Counted from the first letter of the stretch, positions 1-6,904 are shown. The stretch is DNA of 13,051 nucleotides from UBA1930 sp943368475 (GCA_943368475.1 CALRLF020000100.1:1-13051); one strand, 5' to 3'. Numbers and translations: made by a program. The notes: generated by a model from the letters alone, not told the origin.

Positions 1-147
1 TGCAGTTACAGCAATGGTTGCATCTGGCAATCCAGCTTTACTACTGTCATCAATTACTTTTCCTTTAAATTGTTTGTTGGTTTGTGCTGAAACTAAGGCA
101 ATTGTACAAATGAATACAGCCATCAGCAGAAGAATACTTTTTTTCAT
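1..147 (-). CDS. N-terminus of an exported protein, probably TonB-dependent receptor or related outer-membrane protein (partial)
   Basis: Only the first 49 codons lie in the window; the gene runs off the left edge with an open frame. The translation starts MKKSILLLMAVFICTIALVSA and then QT: a lysine n-region, a hydrophobic core and an AxA-like cleavage site, so a Sec signal peptide of about 21 residues. After it comes FKGKVIDDSSKAGLPDATIAV, the typical opening of a carboxypeptidase-regulatory-like (CarboxypepD_reg/CNA-B type) beta-sandwich. In Bacteroidota this sits most often at the N-terminus of SusC-like TonB-dependent receptors or related outer-membrane beta-barrel proteins. The start is the ATG at 145-147; no competing start gives a signal peptide. 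The exported location is well supported, but the receptor assignment is inferred from family habit, since no plug or barrel is visible. The 210-base upstream region suggests its own promoter and regulation. Confidence 0.6.
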   Translation of the reverse strand, partial: MKKSILLLMAVFICTIALVSAQTNKQFKGKVIDDSSKAGLPDATIAVTA

Positions 148-270
148 ATCGCAAAATGAAGTGTTAAGATAAGCTTACAATACTGTACATGACAATAATT
201 GCTTGCATTTTGTGGCGTAATGCTACATCGTTTTTAGGCTCTCGAATAGGTTATTTAGCCTTTTTTTTAC

Positions 271-291
271 GCAATCGTTCCCGATAACGAT
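271..291 (-). promoter_or_regulatory. Candidate LacI-type operator upstream of the partial receptor-like gene
   Basis: On the minus strand this stretch contains ATCGTTATCGGGAACGAT, in which ATCGTT and AACGAT (286-291 and 274-279) are exact 6-base inverted repeats around a 6-base spacer. It runs on into TGCG at 271-273 and beyond, giving AACGATTGCG, which resembles a half-site of the central-CG palindromes bound by LacI-family repressors. It lies about 125-145 bases before the start codon of the receptor-like gene and far from the end of the Nudix gene. The dyad is seen directly; the regulator family is a guess from motif shape, and no regulator gene is in the window. Confidence 0.35.
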
Positions 292-357
292 ACCTTGTAA
301 ACTAGTGAGTTATGCAATAAAATATGAATGCTGAAATATCTAAAAAACAAAAGAATT

Positions 358-951
358 TTATGCTTTTACTTCTAGCCAGCCTAGGGCAAGGAAGGCTGCA
401 TAAATGGCCCCTATTTGAACACCATGAATAATTTGGCTATTGGTTATCATTTGTAAAATTTCGGTCTTAGTGTATTGAACTACATCCATATCCTCAAATG
501 GATCGAAATTTTGTGCTGTAATATGTTTGCCAGCTTTTGCCAAAAAGAAATAAGCATCGTTGTTATTGGTTGCTGGATTGGGAGCTGTTTTGTATAAAAA
601 CTGTATGTCTTTTACCAAATAACCTGTTTCTTCTTGTACTTCTCTAATAGCTGCTGCTTCTGGTGTTTCATTGTTATCTATTACACCACCTGGCAGCTCG
701 ATAGTTGTTTTTGCTATTGCATGACGGTACTGTTTTACCATTACAATTTTTTCATCCTCAGTTACTACTACTACATTACACCAATTGGGAAATTCTAGTA
801 CATAATAAGGTTCTACAATTCTACCATCAGGCATTGCACAACTATCGGCACGTGCAATAAACCAACGATCTCTAAAAATATATTCCGACTTTAAAACTTT
901 CCAGGTTAAATCTCTCATTGCATTATTATTATTAAAATCAAACGCCTTCAT
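358..951 (-). CDS. Nudix hydrolase, ADP-ribose pyrophosphatase type
   Basis: The 197-residue protein probably hydrolyses ADP-ribose or a related nucleoside diphosphate derivative in the cytoplasm. The Nudix box is complete at residues 89-111: G-x5-E95-x7-R103-E104-V-Q-E107-E108-T-G-Y, with all metal-binding glutamates present. A proline (P126) about 15 residues after the box is the position known to mark ADP-ribose pyrophosphatases. Length and the N-terminal beta domain (from about residue 15) also fit the NudF-like group. The start at 949-951 is preceded by AGAGAAA on the coding strand and overlaps the end of the DinB-like gene by 14 bases, which implies coupled translation. A second ATG at 916-918 would drop an Asn-rich leader (NNNN at residues 7-10) but has no purine-rich site before it. 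It is the last gene of the fbp run. The exact substrate is not certain; other nucleotide-sugar hydrolysis remains possible. Confidence 0.88.
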   Translation of the reverse strand: MKAFDFNNNNAMRDLTWKVLKSEYIFRDRWFIARADSCAMPDGRIVEPYYVLEFPNWCNVVVVTEDEKIVMVKQYRHAIAKTTIELPGGVIDNNETPEAAAIREVQEETGYLVKDIQFLYKTAPNPATNNNDAYFFLAKAGKHITAQNFDPFEDMDVVQYTKTEILQMITNSQIIHGVQIGAIYAAFLALGWLEVKA

Positions 952-1459
952 TTTCTCTCAACATTTTTATATGAGCTACATGGTGTTTACCATGCCATGC
1001 ATACATGCCCAATAAAAACCAAAGGCTCATTGTTTTTCCATGTTCTGGATGTACAACTGTTCTCTCCCATTGTTCTTCAGTTAAATTTTTAATAGTTGCA
1101 TATAACCGCTGATGTACGCCATGCAAAATTGTTGTAGATACATTAATGGGAACTGTGTCAATATCATCTAATAAAGCCCATTTATTTTCGTCGTAAGGTT
1201 TAATGGTTGGATTTTCTTCTGTTAAGCCCAGTTTAAAACGTATGTAAGCATTCATGTGGCTATCGGCAATATGATGCACCAATTGTTTTACTGTCCAACC
1301 ACCTGTTCTGTAAGGCATATTTAAATGATGTTCATCTAAATTCAACATTACATGCTCAACATCTTCTGCCAAAAATTTAATATCGAGTAACCATTTTTCC
1401 TTTTGCTCATTAGAAAAAGGTTGTGGCTCATATTTACCAATGGGATAACGAGGATCCAT
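938..1459 (-). CDS. YfiT/BstA-like DinB-family metalloprotein (putative metal-dependent hydrolase or thiol transferase)
   Basis: The 173-residue protein belongs to the DinB four-helix-bundle superfamily and closely resembles Bacillus YfiT/BstA from memory: an N-terminal RYPIGKY segment (residues 4-10), then GGWTVKQLVHHIADSHMN (53-70), a YDENKW stretch (89-94) and a C-terminal WHGKHHVAHI (155-164). The likely metal ligands are H63, H156 and H160, the last two in the HxxxH spacing of the family. YfiT-type proteins bind Ni or Zn, and BstA relatives have been linked to bacillithiol-dependent conjugation and detoxification. Some Bacteroidota make bacillithiol, so a thiol transferase role is possible, but no thiol biosynthesis gene is in the window. 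The gene starts 36 bases after the ABC ATPase and its TGA overlaps the Nudix start, so it is likely cotranscribed with both. Family call is firm; reaction is not. Confidence 0.82.
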   Translation of the reverse strand: MDPRYPIGKYEPQPFSNEQKEKWLLDIKFLAEDVEHVMLNLDEHHLNMPYRTGGWTVKQLVHHIADSHMNAYIRFKLGLTEENPTIKPYDENKWALLDDIDTVPINVSTTILHGVHQRLYATIKNLTEEQWERTVVHPEHGKTMSLWFLLGMYAWHGKHHVAHIKMLRENEGV

Positions 1460-1495
1460 AATTGTACATTAAAAATTTTACACAATAAAACCTTT

Positions 1496-2260
1496 TTATG
1501 CTTCTTCTCTTATTGAATGACCAGTTAAGTTGATGAAGACATCTTCTAAATTGGCTTGCTTTACTTCTTTTGGCTTTTCGAAACCAGTAGCCACTAAGTT
1601 ATCAATCAACTGATCAGGCGAAGCCAATGCAATGATTTTTCCAGTATCAATAATGGCAACTCTATCACACAAAATTTCTGCTTCGTCCATATAATGTGTG
1701 GTGATGATAATAGTTGTTCCAGTTTTTCGAATATCGAGAATCAAGTCCCACAAATTTCTTCTTGCCTGAGGATCTAAACCTGTGGTTGGTTCATCTAAAA
1801 AAATGACTTTAGGCTTATTGATTAAAGTTGTTGCAATAGAAAAACGTTGCTTTTGTCCACCACTTAATTCTTTAAATTTTGCTTTGGCTTTATCTCTTAG
1901 GTTTACTTTATCTAACAATGCCATTGCGTCTACCTCTTCATTGTACAAGCCTTCAAATAGTTGTATCAACTCTACCAAATTTAATCCAGGGTAATAACCA
2001 CTTGCCTGTAGCTGCACACCAATGCGTTTTTTAATTTCTTCGGGGTGCTTATCTAAATTAATTCCATCAACAATAACAGTTCCACTGGTTTTGGTTCTTA
2101 GTGTTTCAATGATTTCTAACGTTGTTGATTTACCTGCTCCATTAGGACCCAATAAACCAAAAATTTCCCCTTCATTCACTTCGAAACTGATACCTTTTAC
2201 TGCATGAAAATCGCCATACTTTTTATGCAATTCTTTAACCTCAATAATTGTTTTTGCCAT
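1496..2260 (-). CDS. ABC exporter ATP-binding protein (ABC-2 type), no adjacent permease
   Basis: The 254-residue protein has every motif of an active ABC ATPase: Walker A GPNGAGKST (38-46), Q-loop near Q83-Q85, signature LSGGQ (132-136), Walker B KVIFLDEP with D156 and E157, D-loop GLDP and switch histidine H189. The C-terminal LEDVFINLTG stretch (about 238-247) is typical of the CcmA/NatA/drug-resistance branch, which drives ABC-2 exporters. It should sit on the cytoplasmic face paired with a separately encoded membrane permease. None of its neighbours is such a permease: upstream is a small lipoprotein gene ending 6 bases away, downstream is the DinB-like gene. The permease is therefore elsewhere or the partner has been lost. 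The substrate cannot be told from sequence. The start MAKTIIEVKELHKKYGDF matches the family's usual N-terminus. Confidence 0.92.
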   Translation of the reverse strand: MAKTIIEVKELHKKYGDFHAVKGISFEVNEGEIFGLLGPNGAGKSTTLEIIETLRTKTSGTVIVDGINLDKHPEEIKKRIGVQLQASGYYPGLNLVELIQLFEGLYNEEVDAMALLDKVNLRDKAKAKFKELSGGQKQRFSIATTLINKPKVIFLDEPTTGLDPQARRNLWDLILDIRKTGTTIIITTHYMDEAEILCDRVAIIDTGKIIALASPDQLIDNLVATGFEKPKEVKQANLEDVFINLTGHSIREEA

Positions 2261-2266
2261 AATCGA

Positions 2267-2713
2267 TTATTCAAAAATGAATTTACTTTTATTTTCCAGA
2301 TTCACCTTTTTATCAAAAATAAAATCAACATAACCAGCTGTTCCTTTTTTGCCTTTTACTAAAGCTGAAGTTCTTCCATACTCCAAACCCTTTTCATCAA
2401 AGGCTTTTACGCTAATAGTTGACGCAAAGTCTTTATCAAAAATAAAATACATACTCAATATATTATCTGTTGCATCTTTCTGTGCTGCAAAAATTATTTT
2501 ACCAGTTTTTAAGCCAGTGCTCTTTAATTGTTCACTTAATACAGCCTCACATTGTAGAGATTTTTCTACACCTTCTCCAACTTTGGTAATAATATCGCTA
2601 CCTACCTTTCCTGCGGTTTCAGCAGTTTTATCAATGGCATCTTTTGTACTTGTTTTTACTTTATCACATGCAATAAAAACAACTGCAATTAAAACAAATA
2701 AAACATACTTCAT
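2267..2713 (-). CDS. Small lipoprotein of unknown function
   Basis: I do not recognise a family. From the ATG at 2711-2713 the product is 148 residues beginning MKYVLFVLIAVVFIAC, a compact type II signal peptide with lipobox VFIAC and lipidated C16. The mature part starts with a Lys/Thr-rich segment (residues 17-52, DKVKTSTKDAIDKTAETAGK and on) likely to be helical, followed by alternating hydrophobic and charged stretches (about 70-148) that look like a small beta domain ending NKSKFIFE. The open frame can be extended by two codons to a GTG at 2717-2719, but that adds residues before the signal peptide and has no ribosome site, whereas GAGTGG precedes the ATG. It lies 11 bases after the exported protein gene and 6 bases before the ABC ATPase, so one transcript is very likely. 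It could be a partner of the ABC system, but nothing in the sequence proves it. Confidence 0.72.
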   Translation of the reverse strand: MKYVLFVLIAVVFIACDKVKTSTKDAIDKTAETAGKVGSDIITKVGEGVEKSLQCEAVLSEQLKSTGLKTGKIIFAAQKDATDNILSMYFIFDKDFASTISVKAFDEKGLEYGRTSALVKGKKGTAGYVDFIFDKKVNLENKSKFIFE

Positions 2714-2724
2714 AACCACTCATT

Positions 2725-3228
2725 TTATTTACTTAAAGGTATGGTGAATCCAATACTTTGTTGTTGAGGAACAAAGCTATTGGCGTACCCATTTTTTTTA
2801 TCGAAATAAGCAGATGCTAATAATAGATTTTTTTGAGCCTGTACGTTTAAAACCCCACCTGTAATATTTAATAATGCACTACTTCCAATTAATAGCCAGT
2901 TTACTTTGCCTTGATTGGTAGATACAAATACATTTACCAATGGCAATGCTACACCTCCTACAAAAGACAAGATATCGGCAGTGGTTTTATTGGCTTTATA
3001 TTTGGAAAAATAAAAATTCAATTGCTCATCATTTAACTGAGTAAATAAAGTAGTTAACTTCTTTTTACCAATATACAATTTACCATTATACACCAACCCT
3101 GGCCTTGATAATGGAGGAATAAAACTCAATCCCTTAGGGCTATGATAATACAACTGTTCAAACACTTTATTTTGAGCAAATCCTTGCATACATGCAACTA
3201 AAAAAAATAGCACAAAAAACTTTCGCAT
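2725..3228 (-). CDS. Exported protein of unknown function with two hydrophobic segments
   Basis: The 167-residue product has an N-terminal signal peptide (MRKFFVLFFLVACMQGFAQ, cleavage probably after A18), so it is translocated. C13 sits inside the hydrophobic core without a proper lipobox, so lipidation is unlikely. The mature part has a polar region with a PPLSRPG turn (39-44) and a YNGKLYIGKKKLT strand pair (47-59), then two hydrophobic stretches at about 84-102 and 111-128 separated by a short polar turn (STNQGKVN). These could be membrane helices anchoring the protein, and they end in an exposed tail. No family is recognised. It lies 5 bases after the CAP-domain lipoprotein gene and 11 bases before the next lipoprotein gene, inside the fbp run, which suggests a shared envelope role with them. 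Function is unknown. Confidence 0.72.
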   Translation of the reverse strand: MRKFFVLFFLVACMQGFAQNKVFEQLYYHSPKGLSFIPPLSRPGLVYNGKLYIGKKKLTTLFTQLNDEQLNFYFSKYKANKTTADILSFVGGVALPLVNVFVSTNQGKVNWLLIGSSALLNITGGVLNVQAQKNLLLASAYFDKKNGYANSFVPQQQSIGFTIPLSK

Positions 3229-3233
3229 GAAAC

Positions 3234-3752
3234 TTATTTTGTTTGATTTAAAAATATTTGGGTGTAATAAAATGTTCCTTTTTTATCTCTGTAAATGCCT
3301 ACTCCAGTTAATTTAAATGCACCTTCTATGTTTTCTCGGTGGTGTGGACTTTTAATCCAACCATCTACAATTTTCTGTAATGGAATATTACCAAAAGCTA
3401 CATTTTCTGCAGCTCCACCAATACGTTTAATTTCTTTTTTTAATTGAGAGTATCTATCATCAAAACCTCCATGACCAAATGCTACTTTCTTATCTCCCAT
3501 TCTTTTGCTGTGGTTTCTGGCTACAGCTGAAATTTCTTCTACAAATTCTAATTTAGATAAACCTTTCTTTTTACGATAATCATTTACTAAAGCTGCAATT
3601 GTTTGCTCGGCTTTTGCAATACTTACTGTTGCAATATCGGCAGTTGCTGTTGCTTTATAAGAGCTGCCACAACTTGTAATAAAAAAGCACCCTATAACAG
3701 ATACAATTAACTGAAAGGATGCTTTTTTAATTTTATAAATAGCTTTGTTCAT
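3234..3752 (-). CDS. CAP (SCP/PR-1) domain lipoprotein
   Basis: From the ATG at 3750-3752 the product is 172 residues. A basic N-terminus and hydrophobic core lead to lipobox FITSC with lipidated C28, so it is anchored in the outer or inner membrane facing the periplasm or surface. Residues about 48-170 form a CAP domain: TIAALVNDYRKKKGL (first helix), NHSKRM (80-85), FGHGG (92-96), AENVAFG (115-121), GWIKSPHHRENI (131-142) and the closing YYTQIFLNQ (162-170). The cavity residues H94, E116 and H138 are all present. The biochemical role of bacterial CAP proteins is mostly unclear; lipid or peptide binding has been proposed for relatives. A GTG at 3759-3761 would lengthen the protein by three residues and give a four-base GTGA overlap with the fbp stop; I prefer the ATG because the extra residues add nothing to the signal. 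It follows fbp by 5 bases. Confidence 0.85.
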   Translation of the reverse strand: MNKAIYKIKKASFQLIVSVIGCFFITSCGSSYKATATADIATVSIAKAEQTIAALVNDYRKKKGLSKLEFVEEISAVARNHSKRMGDKKVAFGHGGFDDRYSQLKKEIKRIGGAAENVAFGNIPLQKIVDGWIKSPHHRENIEGAFKLTGVGIYRDKKGTFYYTQIFLNQTK

Positions 3753-3757
3753 ACTTA

Positions 3758-4783
3758 TCACGAAGAAGTTTCATTGTCATTTTCAAGGTGTGTATCCAAT
3801 TCATCCATCATGTTTTTGCTTCCAATAAACAAAGGGGTTCTTTGATGCAAATCGGTGGGTTGAATTTCTAATATTCTTTGATTACCATCAGTGGCCCTGC
3901 CACCAGCAATTTCTACTATAAAAGCAAAGGGATTACACTCGTACATCAATCTCAATTTTCCTTTTGGCTTATCCGTTGTACCAGGATAAGCAAATATTCC
4001 TCCTTTAATTAAATTTCGGTGCACATCGGCCACCATACTGGCTATGTAACGTTGTGTATATGGACCACCTGTTTCTTTTGTTTTCTTTTGGCAGCAGGTC
4101 ATATAAGCTTGCACACCTTTATCATACTTAAAAAAGTTACCATGATTAATGGAATAAATTTTACCATCTTCAGGACATTTAATATCTGGATGGCTTAATG
4201 TAAACTCACCAATTTGTGGGTCTAATGTAAAACCATTTACCCCTCTTCTTGTTGCATAAACCATCATTGTACTACTACCATATACAATATAACCTGCTGC
4301 AATTTGTTTGGTGCCTGGTTGTAAAAAATCTTCTTTAGTAACAGGTGTTCCCAAAGGTGTAATTCTGCGATATATGCCAAAAATGGTTCCAATGGTAACA
4401 TTCACATCAATATTGGCACTGCCATCTAGGGGATCAAACATTACAACATATTTACTATTGTTGCTTATCTCATCGTTAAATACAACAAAGTCTTCTAACT
4501 CTTCGCTACCAATACCTGCACAACTAATACCATGATGCAAAACGCCCATTAATTGATTATTGGCATAAATATCTAATTTCTTTACATCTTCTCCCTGAAC
4601 ATTAGTTGTACCATAGTCACCTAAAATATCAACCAATCCTGCTTTATTTACCTCTACATTAATACGCTTTGCAGCTAAAGCAATATCTCTTAATAAAGAA
4701 CTTAATTCTCCAGTTGCATTGGGATATTCTCTCATTTGCTTGATGGTAAATTCATCAAGCGTTAATACTTTTCTGTCAATCAT
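3758..4783 (-). CDS. fbp: Fructose-1,6-bisphosphatase, class I
   Basis: The 341-residue enzyme removes the 1-phosphate of fructose 1,6-bisphosphate, the committed cytoplasmic step of gluconeogenesis. Class I hallmarks are clear: the metal-site acidic pair in GSEELEDF (92-99), the signature DPLDGSANID (117-126) with catalytic and metal aspartates, and the substrate-binding KGKLRLMYE (274-282) followed by NPFAFIVEIAGG. Length matches the usual 330-340 residues. An N-terminal TLDEF segment is typical of the bacterial forms. It is the first gene of the tight minus-strand run, so its promoter probably also drives the envelope and detoxification genes behind it. A strong promoter candidate lies 30 to 57 bases before the ATG. 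Nothing odd was seen in the active site. Confidence 0.96.
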   Translation of the reverse strand: MIDRKVLTLDEFTIKQMREYPNATGELSSLLRDIALAAKRINVEVNKAGLVDILGDYGTTNVQGEDVKKLDIYANNQLMGVLHHGISCAGIGSEELEDFVVFNDEISNNSKYVVMFDPLDGSANIDVNVTIGTIFGIYRRITPLGTPVTKEDFLQPGTKQIAAGYIVYGSSTMMVYATRRGVNGFTLDPQIGEFTLSHPDIKCPEDGKIYSINHGNFFKYDKGVQAYMTCCQKKTKETGGPYTQRYIASMVADVHRNLIKGGIFAYPGTTDKPKGKLRLMYECNPFAFIVEIAGGRATDGNQRILEIQPTDLHQRTPLFIGSKNMMDELDTHLENDNETSS

Positions 4784-4812
4784 TAGAATAAATATTTATT
4801 TTAAGGGGATAT

Positions 4813-4840
4813 CAAAGTTAATGATTTCTTAAGCTGCCAA
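4813..4840 (-). promoter_or_regulatory. Promoter of fbp and the following run (Bacteroidota type)
   Basis: On the minus strand, TTG (4838-4840) is followed after exactly 17 bases by TAACTTTG (4813-4820), a full match to the TTG-N17-23-TAnnTTTG pattern of the primary sigma factor in Bacteroidota. The predicted transcript would start about 25 bases before the fbp ATG. The TTG is also the second-last-but-one Leu codon of the permease gene, so the promoter overlaps that gene's 3' end. Confidence 0.6.
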
Positions 4841-6739
4841 TTTACTTTTCTTAAAGCCATATAAAAAGTAAACCACTAACCCAATAGCAAGCCAACCTCC
4901 AAACCAAAGCCAGTTAGCTTTGGTCATTCCAGTTAATAAATATAAACAAGTGGTTACACCCATTAATGGAATGAGTGAGTAATTTTTAAGAATTGTTATT
5001 ATAGCAATACCAATCATTAGTAACCAAAAAATTACTGTAGATACTTTTTGTGTTCTACTTTGCTCGGTATTAGCACCTGAAATAAATTTATTGGCAACTG
5101 CCATTTTATGTTCAAGTGTTGTTTTTACATTCATGGAATCTAAAAGCCCTTTAAACAGTTCATCTTTGCCATTTATTGTACTCAAGTTTTCTTCCATAGA
5201 ATGAATTACTGCAACTGTATCGAATTTAGTTGTTGGAATAATTGATGCAAATGCATCTACTTTATTTTCATCATTAAAATTCAATTTGTCTGTAAAATAT
5301 TTTGGTGTAAGAAAAGATAAAGTTGCAATTGAGCCTGCAACTAATACAGGAAAAATAATTTTACCATTGATATAGGGAATATTAAATTTTCCTTCCTGTT
5401 TTTCTTTTCGTGGAATCAACAACACACCACCACAAACCAATACAAAAGCAAATAGTGTTGCAATACTTGTAAAGTCTAATACAAAGGTTTTATCGGTAAA
5501 TAAAATAGGTACGCCAACAACAAATCCAGTTACAATGGTAGAAAAGGAAGGCGTTTTAAAAGTAGGGTGAATTTTTTGAAAAACAGGTGGCAATAAACCA
5601 TCACGGCTCATACTCATCCAAATTCTTGGTTGCCCCATTTGAAAAACCAGTAATACACTGGTCATTGCAACAACCGCACAAATGGCCACTAACAACTGCA
5701 TCCAACCAACATTTAAGTTTTGTTTTTCAAAAATAAAAGCCAGCGGATCTCCAACACCTTCAAAATTTCTATAGTTAACAGCACCAGTTAAAACCAAGGT
5801 TAAAAGAATATATACAATTGTACAAATTACCAATGAATAAATCATTCCTCTTGGTAAATCCTTCTGTGGATTTTTACTTTCTTCTGCTAGTACACTTACT
5901 GCATCAAAACCAATGTAGGCAAAGAATACACCAGCAACAGCAGCCATTACTCCACTAAACCCATTAGGCATAAACGATTTTACACCAGCATCGTTTGCAG
6001 GTGTCCAATTAAACGTTAACCCATTTGCAAAAACCAAGTATCCACCCACTAAAATAACAGCACCAACCACAAGCATTTTTAAAATAACCATTACATTACT
6101 AAAGTTTCGGCTTTCTTTAATACCACGAAAAACCAAGTAGGTAATCAAAACATTAATCACCAATGCAGGTAGGTCGAAAATAATTTTCAGCCCACCAATT
6201 ACAGGTGCTGTTTTCCATGCTTCAAATTGGTCACCACTGATTGCACCATCTCCAACAGCATGTTTGGCTTCTGAATAACTGGTACTTAACCAAGTAGGCA
6301 TATCTACACCAACTTTAGATAAAAAAGAAGTAAAATAATCGCTCCAACTAAATGCCACATAAATATTACCAATAGAATATTCCATAATTAATGCCCAGCC
6401 AATAATCCAGGCAAATAATTCTCCAAAACTGGCATAAGCATAAGTGTAAGCACTACCAGCAACAGGAATTCGACTGGCAAACTCACTATAACAAAATGCA
6501 GTAAATGCACAGGCAATTGCTGTAATTATAAACAATACAACAACGCCAGGTCCACCACTAAAAACAGCACCACCCAAACTGCTAAAACTACCAGCACCCA
6601 AAATAGCTGCTATGCCAAAAAAGGTTAAATCTTTAACGGTTAAAACTCTTTTTAAGCCCGATGAATGGCCTTCATCGTTACTTGCAGAATCTGCTAATAT
6701 CTTATCAATCTTTTTTGTTCTAAACAAAGAGTTAGACAT
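4829..6739 (-). CDS. APC-superfamily amino acid permease with a large soluble loop
   Basis: The 636-residue inner-membrane protein resembles the cationic amino acid transporter (CAT/YfnA-like) branch of the APC superfamily, which takes up amino acids by proton-coupled transport or exchange. Around 13-14 hydrophobic segments can be counted. Segment 1 carries the unwound substrate-site motif GAGSF (48-52), where GAGIF is more usual; segment 2 has SGGPG (61-65); the segment 6 region reads YIGFDAVSVLAEESKNPQKDLPRG (275-298), a family hallmark. It is longer than the 450-500 residues of simple bacterial members for two reasons: a polar insert at about 141-185, and a soluble loop at about 480-565 before the last three membrane segments. 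The start MSNSLFRTKK is followed by the usual amphipathic leader ending LKRVLTVKDL. The next gene upstream is the prenyl synthase, 165 bases away. Specific substrate unknown. Confidence 0.88.
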   Translation of the reverse strand: MSNSLFRTKKIDKILADSASNDEGHSSGLKRVLTVKDLTFFGIAAILGAGSFSSLGGAVFSGGPGVVVLFIITAIACAFTAFCYSEFASRIPVAGSAYTYAYASFGELFAWIIGWALIMEYSIGNIYVAFSWSDYFTSFLSKVGVDMPTWLSTSYSEAKHAVGDGAISGDQFEAWKTAPVIGGLKIIFDLPALVINVLITYLVFRGIKESRNFSNVMVILKMLVVGAVILVGGYLVFANGLTFNWTPANDAGVKSFMPNGFSGVMAAVAGVFFAYIGFDAVSVLAEESKNPQKDLPRGMIYSLVICTIVYILLTLVLTGAVNYRNFEGVGDPLAFIFEKQNLNVGWMQLLVAICAVVAMTSVLLVFQMGQPRIWMSMSRDGLLPPVFQKIHPTFKTPSFSTIVTGFVVGVPILFTDKTFVLDFTSIATLFAFVLVCGGVLLIPRKEKQEGKFNIPYINGKIIFPVLVAGSIATLSFLTPKYFTDKLNFNDENKVDAFASIIPTTKFDTVAVIHSMEENLSTINGKDELFKGLLDSMNVKTTLEHKMAVANKFISGANTEQSRTQKVSTVIFWLLMIGIAIITILKNYSLIPLMGVTTCLYLLTGMTKANWLWFGGWLAIGLVVYFLYGFKKSKLAA

Positions 6740-6831
6740 TGTACAGTTGTTTTTGGTTGAGGCAAAAATTAAAAATAGATTTGCTAATATAAGGAGTAAA
6801 TCAGCAAGAAAGAATTTTTATGAGACCAGCT

Positions 6832-6874
6832 GTAGTACTACTATGAATCGACATTTGCGTCGCACACTTGTACT
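6832..6874. repeat. Nested dyad-symmetry element in the prenyl synthase-permease gap
   Basis: This part of the 165-base gap (6740-6904) holds several short inverted repeats: the perfect 10-base palindrome GTAGTACTAC (6832-6841), an outer pair AGTAC (6834-6838) and GTACT (6870-6874), an inner pair CGAC (6849-6852) and GTCG (6859-6862), and an overlapping TGCGTCGCA (6856-6864). It is richer in G and C than its surroundings. No run of T follows the stems on either strand, so it is not an obvious intrinsic terminator. It could be an operator, an mRNA leader structure of the permease transcript, or a copy of a dispersed intergenic repeat. No convincing coding frame was found here. Confidence 0.35.
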
Positions 6875-6904
6875 GTAAAACTTAATTGAGCTGTGTTGAA
6901 ATAG

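Noticed and set aside
236..268. AGGCT...AGCCT inverted repeat followed by a run of eight T on the plus strand
   Set aside because: The stem is only five base pairs with a 16-base loop, and no plus-strand gene lies upstream to be terminated.
2714..2719. GTG start two codons upstream for the small lipoprotein
   Set aside because: The internal ATG gives a standard lipoprotein signal and has a GAGTGG site before it.
2349..2747. 132-codon plus-strand open frame opposite the two exported-protein genes
   Set aside because: It spans two minus-strand genes with good export signals, crosses their junction and encodes low-complexity Ser/Thr/Pro-rich sequence with no recognisable domain.
6612..6878. 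88-codon plus-strand open frame running from the permease start into the gap
   Set aside because: Most of it is antisense to the permease N-terminus; the rest covers the dyad element. No start signal or known motif.
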